Assembly: GCA_964356135.1 (NCBI GenBank)
Contig: CAYHGV010000081.1
Span: forward strand, 1 to 13,570
From: CAYHGV01 sp964356135
Lineage (GTDB): Bacteria; Hydrothermota; Tepidihabitantia; CAYHGV01
DNA length: 13,570 nt
Reading direction: 5' to 3'
The notes beneath the pieces were generated by a model that was not told the origin of the DNA, made no database searches, and saw nothing but the letters and a program-made list of their open reading frames with translations. The position numbers and the translations under genes are program-made. Shown here piece by piece: positions 5,567-11,817 of this stretch (positions are counted from its first letter, which is position 1; each line of letters begins with the position of its first letter).

Positions 5567-7597
5567 ATGAAAAAATGGATTAAATGTGTGCCATTACTTG
5601 TACTTGGGCTTTTACTCTCAACCCCTTCTGCCCTGGGCTATGTGGTTGACCTGGGGATATACGGGTACCCTGGTATCCAGGTAAAGTGGAATAATGCCGA
5701 TCTCCCGGTAACCTACTATTTCAACCTCACCGGAGCACCGGCGGGTGCTTCTACAGCATTACAGAACGCCTGGCAACCCTGGGAAGATGAGTGCCGTTCC
5801 TATATGGACTTCTCTTACGGAGGCACAACCAGCGGGACTGGAGCATTTTCAGTCTCCTGGGCGAACCTTGGTTCTGGCGGCACGATAGCGGTCAATCATC
5901 TCTCCTTTAATACTTCCACCCAGCGGCTTACCAGCTCAAGGGTTGAGTTCAATACCTATTATACCTGGTCTACGGCAGCGTCCTGTCCACCCGGGGCAAT
6001 GGATGTTCAGGACATCGCTACCCACGAGTTTGGCCATAGCCTGTGCCTGGTAGACCTCTACAACCCCTCAAGTGCAAATGGCACTAAGACGATGTACGGT
6101 TGGAGTAGTCTTGGTGAAACCCAGAAACGGACCATTGAGCAGGACGACCGGGATGGTGTTGCCTATCAATATCCCGATAATCCTAATGAGCGGGTCTGGA
6201 TTAAAGACGCTACTGACGACTATGGCTGCACTCCGTATACCGGTAGTCCGTTCTGGGAAAGTCCTGATATCCGAATCGTTCCTGACCCACCGGTAATAGG
6301 TGATCCCGCCACGATCTATGTTACCGCAAGAAATATGATGCCTACTGACCAAACCGCCAATATTACGGTCGAGGTCGAGAAGTATACCGGTGTCGAGCCG
6401 ATGTATGGCTTACCCTATAAATGGACAAACACCCTTTACTCCCAGACGATACCGGCAGCCGGTAATACTCTTGTTGAAGGCAAGCAGGAATTCAGCTTCC
6501 CCTGGACAGTTACCCCCAGTGACTTTGATGAAGGTCACTACTGTATTGTCGCAGCGGTTCAGACCTCGGTCGATGCGGTTACAAACTCCTGGGCTCCGCA
6601 GGACAATGATGTCGCTCATCATAATGTCAACATCGTTTCCGGTTTGTCTGGTGGAGCGATGACCGCCGTTACCTTCAATGCGGGTAATCCTACTGGTGAG
6701 CCGGTCATAATGTTCCTGAATCTTGACCGAAAAAATCTACCGCGAGGCTGGGAGGCAGGACTTGAGCAATTCCCAGAAGGCGAGCCGATACCCCTTGGCC
6801 AAGATGATACCCTCTTGCCAATTAGAATGCTCATAACTCCTGTAAAAGGCGCAGGAGATGGTGAATACGGTCCCTTCACTATTTCGAGCAGATTAGAGCG
6901 GCCGGGCACAGGGGAACAGATCGGTGGCGGAGGGATTACTTTCCGGGGAGTAGTTGGACAACCCCATGATGTTAGTGTTTTTGAACTCCTACTACCATCA
7001 GAAGAGGTCGAGGTCGGAGCTATTATTACACCCATTGCCAAGTTCGCTAATCTCGGCAGCTATGATGAAACCTTTCCTGCCACCTGTCAGATTGGCGATG
7101 AATACGCGGATACAATCGATGTTCACCTCTTCTTTGGAGAATCAAAGTCTGAGCCTTTCAAGGAGTGGAAGGTAACGAGTAGCAGTCCGGTGACTGTAAC
7201 CGCGATTCATCCTATGGACGCCTATCCTGAAAACAATGTCCTCTCTGGAGCGATTTCGGTCAAGGGTTTCGCTGATAGCTTGAAGCCGGAAGCTGTTGTC
7301 GAAACCGGAAATTCTCGCCACACCTTTGAACTTACGGCAGGCCGGCCCAATCCATTCACCAGCGCCACAGTGGTAAGATATATTCTTCCCTATCCATCGT
7401 TCGTTGGGTTAAAGGTTTACGACCCCATGGGTAAGCTCGTTAAAACTCTTGTTGAAAGGCACGAGAGTGCTGGCGCAAAGACGGTGACCTGGGATGGAAT
7501 CAGCAATGCCGGCGTCAGGGCGGGCAGTGGCGTCTACTTCATACGATTTGAGACTCCAAATTACCAAGCGATTCAGAAATTGATTCTTATTAAGTAA
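5567..7597 (+). CDS. Secreted matrixin-like metalloprotease with C-terminal sorting domain
   Basis: This 676-residue exported zinc protease is predicted to act outside the cell or on its surface. Residues 1-24 are a signal peptide. The catalytic domain (about 25-210) opens with YGYPGIQVKWNNADLPVTYY, as in matrixins. It carries HEFGHSLCLVD at 153-163, giving ligands H153, H157 and probably D163 with catalytic E154, and a Met-turn TMYG (M176), then RTIEQDDRDGVAYQYP. The usual metzincin glycine is Cys160 and the third ligand is Asp, not His. Residues about 213-570 are beta-rich Ig/CARDB-like modules. Residues 594-676 (PNPF, LKVYDPMGKLVKTL, GVYFIRFE, final ILIK) form a FlgD-like, type IX-style sorting domain. 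AGGAGG precedes the ATG. The upstream gene is 12 bases away and a long hairpin follows the stop. Confidence 0.88.
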   Translation: MKKWIKCVPLLVLGLLLSTPSALGYVVDLGIYGYPGIQVKWNNADLPVTYYFNLTGAPAGASTALQNAWQPWEDECRSYMDFSYGGTTSGTGAFSVSWANLGSGGTIAVNHLSFNTSTQRLTSSRVEFNTYYTWSTAASCPPGAMDVQDIATHEFGHSLCLVDLYNPSSANGTKTMYGWSSLGETQKRTIEQDDRDGVAYQYPDNPNERVWIKDATDDYGCTPYTGSPFWESPDIRIVPDPPVIGDPATIYVTARNMMPTDQTANITVEVEKYTGVEPMYGLPYKWTNTLYSQTIPAAGNTLVEGKQEFSFPWTVTPSDFDEGHYCIVAAVQTSVDAVTNSWAPQDNDVAHHNVNIVSGLSGGAMTAVTFNAGNPTGEPVIMFLNLDRKNLPRGWEAGLEQFPEGEPIPLGQDDTLLPIRMLITPVKGAGDGEYGPFTISSRLERPGTGEQIGGGGITFRGVVGQPHDVSVFELLLPSEEVEVGAIITPIAKFANLGSYDETFPATCQIGDEYADTIDVHLFFGESKSEPFKEWKVTSSSPVTVTAIHPMDAYPENNVLSGAISVKGFADSLKPEAVVETGNSRHTFELTAGRPNPFTSATVVRYILPYPSFVGLKVYDPMGKLVKTLVERHESAGAKTVTWDGISNAGVRAGSGVYFIRFETPNYQAIQKLILIK

Positions 7598-7609
7598 AGA
7601 AGTAAAACG

Positions 7610-7648
7610 GAAATGAGCGGGGCGGCAAATGTCTGCCCCGCTCATTTC
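7610..7648. terminator. Long GC-rich hairpin after the protease gene
   Basis: A perfect 14-bp stem, GAAATGAGCGGGGC (7610-7623) with its complement at 7635-7648, surrounds an 11-base loop. It begins 12 bases after the protease stop. Neither strand has a proper T run (TAAAAAAC follows on the plus strand), so it is a transcript-ending or 3'-protecting structure more than a classic intrinsic terminator. Confidence 0.65.
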
Positions 7649-7747
7649 TAAAAAACACTGCCAAGGAAGTGGAGGGTGATGCACGATAGAAAAACGGGGT
7701 CGCTGCCCAATGAGTATCTCGTAAAAGGATTGGCAGTTGACTGGTGG

Positions 7748-7795
7748 TCGCTTTTAAAAAATGAATGGGGTAGATATCGCGTTTTTAAAAATGAA
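7748..7795 (+). repeat. Imperfect direct repeat beside the insertion sequence
   Basis: TCGCTTTTAAAAAATGAA (7748-7765) recurs as TCGCGTTTTTAAAAATGAA (7777-7795), 29 bases on. Both lie in the spacer between the protease hairpin and the transposase stop. A 60-codon plus-strand frame (7676-7858) with GGAGG just before its GTG/ATG also crosses this spacer, but I recognise nothing in it. Confidence 0.35.
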
Positions 7796-7846
7796 GCAAG
7801 CATTAAAAATCAAGGAACCGCCGCATTCACGGATTTAACAGTCAGC

Positions 7847-8971
7847 TTAAAACGGTAACATCAAAGGATAAGATTGGTTCTGGGCCAGGACATTGTATCC
7901 ACTCCAGGGACCTAATTCAATCGACACTGTATCCAGCATAAGAGGTATAACATATCGGATTTTATCGTCAAGACCGGGCAGCTGTTTCTTTAAATACTCA
8001 TACGGTGTTTGATTGTCTAACGAGGAGTGTTCTCTTAGATTGTTATAATAGTAAATGTAACCCAGGGCTTCATCGATGAGGCCATTCTCCGATTTGATGG
8101 TTAACACTCTCGGTATGTAAAACTCATCATCGTCAGTTCTGTGGGAACGCTCAAGATGTGCATTTTCCTCCGGATGACCTTTATGATTCTGAATCAGCCG
8201 ACACCCAAAACCAGCAATCAGTTTCCGAAGCTCCCGGACCTTCAACCAGGATTTGCATCCAAACTCTTCCCCGTTATCAACCGTAAAAATGATACGGCAG
8301 GTAACCCCTGATGACCTCAGATAGGAAATAACCCAGAGATAAAAGCATAACCCATTCGTCCAGGATTTCTCTCGTGAAAACGCAATGAGCTTGAATCGGG
8401 AGGTTACATCCAAAGCACCCCACTGATAATTGGGAATATGGTACCGATCAAGATGAATAATCTGCTCGTGGGTTAACGCCTTATGATCCCTGATGAATTT
8501 GACATCCATCTGGACGATTTCAAAGGGCTTTGCGGAATACCAATCGACAAACTCTCGCTTTTCTCGTCTTCGCTTCCGAGAGGCAATGGCATAGCTGAGA
8601 GTATCTTTATTCCTTCTCACAATATGACGGATGGTGCCGGCCGGGACGGCTATGTTTTCATACCGTTTGAGATACCGGGAGAGCCGCTCAGGACCCAATC
8701 GGGTCTTGGTTTTTACCGCAATGACTTTCTTTTCGATCTCTTTGGGGGTCTTGCGAGGCTGATGGTGGGGAGTGCGGGAACGGTCTTTTAAATCACCCTC
8801 GCGCTCTTTTTTGACGATATCATACACCACCGGTCGGTTAATCCCGAATGCCTGAGCCGCGTTTGAGATATTATGACCGTTGGTCTTGAGGTACTCCACG
8901 ACTGCCTGTCGGGCAGCCTGGGGATTGATCTTCCTGAGCTGCTTATAGCTGATACGGGTTCCATCGGTCAT
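7847..8971 (-). CDS. IS481-like DDE transposase
   Basis: This full-length 374-residue transposase catalyses DNA cutting and joining of its own element. Residues 20-58 are a homeodomain-like helix-turn-helix (NISNAAQAFGINRPVVYDIV), followed by a second DNA-binding linker rich in Arg and Lys. The integrase core (about 148-340) shows VQMDVKF (D156), FTVDNGEEFG (D232) and NAHLERSHRT (E274), then DDEFY, as in IS481-group enzymes. YNNLREHSSLDNQTPYEYL is the usual C-terminal motif. AAGGAGGTG lies 7 bases before the ATG, giving strong translation. There is no frameshift or internal stop, so it may still be active. Its C-terminal codons contain CCAGGACAT, inverted at the other side of the gene, which may mark the element's ends. 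Confidence 0.9.
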   Translation of the reverse strand: MTDGTRISYKQLRKINPQAARQAVVEYLKTNGHNISNAAQAFGINRPVVYDIVKKEREGDLKDRSRTPHHQPRKTPKEIEKKVIAVKTKTRLGPERLSRYLKRYENIAVPAGTIRHIVRRNKDTLSYAIASRKRRREKREFVDWYSAKPFEIVQMDVKFIRDHKALTHEQIIHLDRYHIPNYQWGALDVTSRFKLIAFSREKSWTNGLCFYLWVISYLRSSGVTCRIIFTVDNGEEFGCKSWLKVRELRKLIAGFGCRLIQNHKGHPEENAHLERSHRTDDDEFYIPRVLTIKSENGLIDEALGYIYYYNNLREHSSLDNQTPYEYLKKQLPGLDDKIRYVIPLMLDTVSIELGPWSGYNVLAQNQSYPLMLPF

Positions 8972-9080
8972 GCTTTTTCACCTCCTTAATTAACCTTTCT
9001 CGATTAACCCGGGCCAAGCGTAATACTTTCATTACATATTCAGCATAATCAAATCCCATAAACTGTATAGTATGTCCTGG
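7885..9080 (-). mobile_element. IS481-like insertion sequence, ends tentative
   Basis: CCAGGACAT at 7885-7893 faces its inverse ATGTCCTGG at 9072-9080, and similarity continues inwards for about ten more bases (TAT and CA in register). If these are terminal repeats, the transposase stop codon lies outside the left end. I see no target-site duplication, so the true ends could be further out. Confidence 0.35.
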
Positions 9081-9098
9081 ACAGCGCTCAGATTTCTC

Positions 9099-9126
9099 TT
9101 GACAAAATCCTTGGTTTTATTAAACT
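9099..9126 (+). promoter_or_regulatory. Promoter of the cold-shock gene
   Basis: TTGACA (9099-9104), 16 bases, TAAACT (9121-9126). Transcription would start near 9133, leaving a leader of about 52 bases. The -35 box begins about 15 bases beyond the possible end of the insertion sequence, so the promoter is intact. Confidence 0.65.
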
Positions 9127-9184
9127 CAACCAAGTCTGGACCTTTTGGTTTAATCTTAGGCTTGTAAGGAGGATTGATAGGCCT

Positions 9185-9385
9185 ATGTTTGGTAAAGTCA
9201 AATGGTTCGATGGAAAGAAGGGCTATGGTTTCATCGAGCTGGAAGACGGTAGTGGCGATGTATTCGTTCACTTTATGGATATAGTGGGTGAAGGATATAA
9301 AACCCTTAACGAAGGCGAAAGAGTTAGTTTTGATATAACTGACAGCCCGAAAGGTAAGAAAGCCACAAACGTTGCACGGGCGTAA
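9185..9385 (+). CDS. csp: Cold-shock domain protein (CspA family)
   Basis: This 66-residue single-stranded nucleic-acid binding protein forms a five-stranded OB fold that melts RNA secondary structure. KVKWFDGKKGYGFIEL (4-19) contains RNP1, and DVFVHF (25-30) is RNP2. The C-terminus ERVSFDITDSPKGKKATNV is typical. The length is normal for the family. The residue after RNP2 is Met in FMDI where most members have FSAI, a minor variation. AAGGAGG at 9166-9172 is 12 bases from the ATG, a little long, but an in-frame stop at 9176 excludes an earlier start. The gene is monocistronic, with its own promoter and a strong terminator. Confidence 0.96.
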   Translation: MFGKVKWFDGKKGYGFIELEDGSGDVFVHFMDIVGEGYKTLNEGERVSFDITDSPKGKKATNVARA

Positions 9386-9403
9386 AAAGCCCAGTTAGCC
9401 CAC

Positions 9404-9437
9404 AAAACCCCTCTGCTCAAAGCGGAGGGGTTTTTTT
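9404..9437 (+). terminator. Intrinsic terminator of the cold-shock gene
   Basis: CCCCTCTGC (9408-9416) pairs with GCGGAGGGG (9422-9430) around TCAAA, with flanking AAAA/TTTT extending the stem. It ends in seven T residues. It lies 19 bases after the stop codon. Confidence 0.93.
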
Positions 9438-9513
9438 AATACCCCGATACTGTCACTTTAAGAGAAACACGCCGGTTCCATTTAAGCACCTGATTCCGGT
9501 GTTACCTGAGTCA

Positions 9514-9542
9514 TTGACAAAACAGATAAAAGTTGTTACTCT
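9514..9542 (+). promoter_or_regulatory. Promoter of tRNA-Arg and the TPR gene
   Basis: TTGACA (9514-9519), 17 bases, TACTCT (9537-9542), ending 11 bases before the tRNA. No terminator separates the tRNA from the TPR gene, so both are probably in one transcript. Confidence 0.65.
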
Positions 9543-9553
9543 TGATTAACGCT

Positions 9554-9627
9554 GCCCCCGTAGCTCAGTAGGATAGAGCGGCGGTTTCCTAAACCGCAGG
9601 CCGTGAGTTCGAATCTCACCGGGGGTA
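9554..9627 (+). tRNA. tRNA-Arg (anticodon CCT)
   Basis: The acceptor is GCCCCCG (9554-9560) with CGGGGGT (9620-9626), whose end pair is G-T, and discriminator A9627. The D arm is GCTC/GAGC. The anticodon stem GCGGT/ACCGC encloses TTCCTAA, giving anticodon CCT, which reads the arginine codon AGG. The T arm is GTGAG/CTCAC around TTCGAAT. CCA is not encoded. The TPR gene starts 16 bases downstream. Confidence 0.95.
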
Positions 9628-9643
9628 TGAAGGAGAAAATATA

Positions 9644-10312
9644 ATGAAAAAAAAGGAAATAAAAGAAGACAAATTTATAGAGCTCGTTACCAAGGTTTCG
9701 TCGCTCTATTACCGGGATAAAAAGAAATTTCTCACCGGTGTGGCGATTTTTGTCGTTGCGGTTGTTGCCCTGATATTCTATTTACAGGGGAGAGGCAGGC
9801 AGAATCCTAACATTTCCTTGGGTTTCACCGAAGCATTGGGATACTATTCGTCCGGTGAAGCCCAGATCGCCGAGGATAAATTCATGGACCTTGCCCGACG
9901 GTATCCCTCGGACTTACTGGGCATCAAAGCGTGGTTCTATTTGGGGAATATTTATTTCAACACCAAGCGCTATGAAGAAGCGAAAACCGCTTTCGAACGG
10001 TTTTACAAAAAATACAAGGATGACTCTTTTTTGAAACCGGTCGGACTGCTGGGAATGGCTAATTCCTTAGAAGAACTTGGTAATTACGCTGAAGCGGCAA
10101 AGCCATACGAAGAGATCCATAAGCGTTATCCTAAATCGCCCTATGCTCCTTTTGCCTTACTGGCAGCCGGGCGGTGTTATAAGAACCTTGGTGATTTTAA
10201 AAAAGCTGAAGTTGTATATCAGGCTTTTATCGACGAATACCCGAACCATTTCATGAAAGAAGAAGCAAAGTCCCAGTTAACACTTGTCCAAACGTTGGAG
10301 AATAAATTTTAA
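9644..10312 (+). CDS. Membrane-anchored tetratricopeptide-repeat protein
   Basis: This 222-residue protein has a short cytoplasmic, lysine-rich N-terminus and one membrane helix (about residues 29-48, LTGVAIFVVAVVALIFYL). The rest would lie in the periplasm. That part is built of TPR units, for example AWFYLGNIYFNTKRYEEAKT, GMANSLEELGNYAEAAKPYE and AAGRCYKNLGDFKKAEVVYQ. The layout resembles YfgM and the BamD/YbgF group, which act in envelope protein handling, but no specific partner can be named from the sequence. AAGGAG at 9630-9635 is 8 bases before the ATG. It follows tRNA-Arg with no terminator and shares its promoter, an uncommon arrangement. Downstream, a separate promoter drives the DUF4870 genes. 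Confidence 0.85.
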   Translation: MKKKEIKEDKFIELVTKVSSLYYRDKKKFLTGVAIFVVAVVALIFYLQGRGRQNPNISLGFTEALGYYSSGEAQIAEDKFMDLARRYPSDLLGIKAWFYLGNIYFNTKRYEEAKTAFERFYKKYKDDSFLKPVGLLGMANSLEELGNYAEAAKPYEEIHKRYPKSPYAPFALLAAGRCYKNLGDFKKAEVVYQAFIDEYPNHFMKEEAKSQLTLVQTLENKF

Positions 10313-10338
10313 AATTGGTTAGTTACGCACCATCAGTC

Positions 10339-10366
10339 TTGACAAGATAACAATTGTTATTAAGAT
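10339..10366 (+). promoter_or_regulatory. Promoter with a 14-bp palindrome in its spacer
   Basis: TTGACA (10339-10344), 16 bases, TAAGAT (10361-10366). The perfect palindrome ATAACAATTGTTAT (10347-10360) fills the spacer up to the -10 box, a classic operator position. The ATG is only 6 bases after the -10 box, so transcription would start at or next to it. Confidence 0.65.
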
Positions 10367-10372
10367 AGGTCA

Positions 10373-10735
10373 ATGGTTAAGGATAAAGATAGTTCCGAAG
10401 GACGGGTCTTATCCGCCATCGGGTATCTCTGGATTCTTTGTCTACTGCCTTTGTTAATCCAACGCGAAAACAGCTTCTCTCAATTCCATGGCAAACAGGG
10501 ACTTGTCTTATTCATATTCTGGATTGTTACCTGGCTTGTTTTTGCAATCCTCGATTTAATCCTCGGGCACATTCCCCTCATCGGCTGGCTCCTCCATGGA
10601 ATACTAACTATCGTGGCGTACCTACTTTATCTCATTTATTTCATTCTGATGGTCGTTGGGATCGTAAAGGCAGCATCCGGGGCATACTGGCGGATGCCGG
10701 TGTTAGGTGCATACGCTGAAAAGCTGAAAATCTAA
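10373..10735 (+). CDS. DUF4870/Tic20-like membrane protein, copy 1
   Basis: This 120-residue integral membrane protein is of unknown function. Family signs are the motif SQFHGKQGLVLF near residues 36-47 and the C-terminal AASGAYWRMPVLGAYAEKLK. Between them lie hydrophobic segments: WILCLLPLLI near the start, then two or three longer helices (VLFIFWIVTWLVFAILDLI; LTIVAYLLYLIYFILMVVG). The start aligns with the two following copies (MVKDKDSSEGRVLSAIGYLW against MATEDKEVQEGKGLAWLGYL), so ATG 10373 is right. It has no Shine-Dalgarno, and the promoter lies immediately upstream, which predicts a leaderless message. Copy 2 starts 17 bases after the stop and is co-transcribed. Confidence 0.88.
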   Translation: MVKDKDSSEGRVLSAIGYLWILCLLPLLIQRENSFSQFHGKQGLVLFIFWIVTWLVFAILDLILGHIPLIGWLLHGILTIVAYLLYLIYFILMVVGIVKAASGAYWRMPVLGAYAEKLKI

Positions 10736-10752
10736 CTAAACAAGGAGGAGCA

Positions 10753-11109
10753 ATGGCAACTGAAGATAAAGAAGTCCAAGAAGGTAAAGGTTTAGCCTGG
10801 CTCGGCTACTTAGGGATACTCTTTCTCATTCCGCTTCTGGCGGCGAAAGACAACAAGTTTGCCAAATTCCACGGGAAGCAGGGGATGATTTTTTGTATCG
10901 GTGCTGTGGTTATTAGCATTGCGTTACTCATAATCACATTCATTTTTGCCTTCATACCCTACGTTGGCTGGGTCCTAAATATTCTTCTCTGGCTTGCCTA
11001 TGGTATACTCTTTTTCGTCCTCGCCATCATTGGCATTATTCAAGCCTTAGGTGGCAAATACTGGAAAATGCCGATTTTCGGGCCAATCGCTGAAAAAATA
11101 AAGATGTAA
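10753..11109 (+). CDS. DUF4870/Tic20-like membrane protein, copy 2
   Basis: This 118-residue paralogue of the preceding gene has the same plan: an acidic/polar N-terminus, the helix YLGILFLIPLLAA, the motif AKFHGKQGMIF, two long hydrophobic segments and the terminal GGKYWKMPIFGPIAEKIKM. The function is unknown; the family recurs widely in bacteria as small four-helix proteins. Unlike copy 1 it has a strong ribosome binding site, AAGGAGGAG ending 3 bases before the ATG. It closes the two-gene transcript, ending 16 bases before a strong terminator hairpin. It is the best-preserved copy and serves as the reference for judging copy 3. Confidence 0.9.
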   Translation: MATEDKEVQEGKGLAWLGYLGILFLIPLLAAKDNKFAKFHGKQGMIFCIGAVVISIALLIITFIFAFIPYVGWVLNILLWLAYGILFFVLAIIGIIQALGGKYWKMPIFGPIAEKIKM

Positions 11110-11125
11110 AAACTGCTGAAGTTTC

Positions 11126-11158
11126 AAAGGCCGGGAGAGACCTCTTCCGGCCTTTTTT
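11126..11158 (+). terminator. Intrinsic terminator after DUF4870 copy 2
   Basis: AAAGGCCGG (11126-11134) pairs with CCGGCCTTT (11147-11155), followed by a T run to 11158. It separates copies 1-2 from copy 3. Confidence 0.92.
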
Positions 11159-11182
11159 ATTCGATAGTCCAAATGGGGTACA

Positions 11183-11518
11183 ATGGGTACAGAAGATAAA
11201 GCCATTCAAGAAGCTAAGAGCTTAGTCTGGATGTCGTATATAGGCCTGCTGTTTTTGATTCCACTGCTTGTTCTAAAAGACAATAGGTTTGCCAAATTCC
11301 ACGCAAAGCAGGGTTTGGTTCTATCCCTCTACGGCACTGGCTGGTCGATAGTTTATTTCTTAATAACGTTCACCATCTTAATCATTGCCTTAGTCGACCT
11401 TCGTATCAGTCCCTTCGGAATTTTGATGTCGTTGGTATTTATTATTGAGATTATTCCTGTACTTATCATCGGCATATTCTGTTTAATCGGCATTATTCAA
11501 TCCCTCAGAGGGGAGTAG
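11183..11518 (+). CDS. DUF4870/Tic20-like membrane protein, copy 3, ended by TAG before its last motif
   Basis: This is the third paralogue in tandem, 111 residues to the TAG. The N-terminus MGTEDKAIQEAKSLVWMSYI and the motif AKFHAKQGLVLS align closely with copy 2. The middle has diverged and is a few residues longer (LVDLRISPFGIL and more hydrophobic residues). The frame stops after IIQSLRGE, exactly where copies 1 and 2 have a Tyr (GAYW, GKYW). In the same frame after TAG the family ending continues as WKCPLGVNKIAEKFKF up to TAA at 11567-11569. The gene has no clear ribosome binding site and no promoter I trust; the upstream terminator isolates it from copy 2. It is a recent nonsense mutant, a functional truncation or a read-through gene. 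Confidence 0.8.
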   Translation: MGTEDKAIQEAKSLVWMSYIGLLFLIPLLVLKDNRFAKFHAKQGLVLSLYGTGWSIVYFLITFTILIIALVDLRISPFGILMSLVFIIEIIPVLIIGIFCLIGIIQSLRGE

Positions 11519-11569
11519 TGGAAATGCCCGTTAGGAGTCAACAAAATCGCCGAAAAGTTCAAGTTTTAA
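11516..11569 (+). other. In-frame continuation of DUF4870 copy 3 beyond TAG
   Basis: TAG (11516-11518) occupies the position of the conserved Tyr. The next 16 sense codons encode WKCPLGVNKIAEKFKF, matching copy 2 WKMPIFGPIAEKIKM apart from a one-residue length difference, then TAA. The conservation shows that this was coding until recently, or still is. Confidence 0.75.
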
Positions 11570-11706
11570 TTTTAAGTAATTACATAGTTCCTGCCAGCCG
11601 CACAAGTCAAAACCATATTAGTAAATTAAAGCAAAAGCCGCCCGAACAACCCCCATAAAACAACCGTTCTTTTTGCCGATAATATATCTTATGTAAACCA
11701 AGAAGA

Positions 11707-11742
11707 GTAGTAAGAATAGTAATAAGAATGGTAATATAGGTA
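11707..11742 (+). repeat. Three degenerate 12-bp tandem repeats
   Basis: GTAGTAAGAATA, GTAATAAGAATG and GTAATATAGGTA follow one another without gaps in the convergent spacer between DUF4870 copy 3 and guaB. The rest of this 248-base spacer holds no clear gene or intrinsic terminator. Confidence 0.45.
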
Positions 11743-11817
11743 AATAGTCTCCCCTTTAGAAGTGGATGTCTGGTCTTATTTGTTCAGGAATAAAGGCGGA
11801 TTTAGTGATTATAAAAG

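Noticed and set aside
5552..5569. TAG between the secreted protein and the protease, in frame with the downstream ATG, suggesting read-through fusion
   Set aside because: The protease has its own ribosome binding site and signal peptide, which would be buried in a fusion; the frame match has a one-in-three chance.
6619..7041. 140-codon minus-strand frame
   Set aside because: Antisense to the protease Ig-like region, proline/serine-rich low-quality sequence with no start signal.
9032..9271. 79-codon minus-strand frame over the csp start
   Set aside because: Antisense to the cold-shock gene and its promoter; no supporting signal.
11630..11690. GCAAAAG ... CTTTTTGC hairpin as a terminator for DUF4870 copy 3
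   Set aside because: Arms are short, unequal in length and about 40 bases apart, with no T run in the right place.
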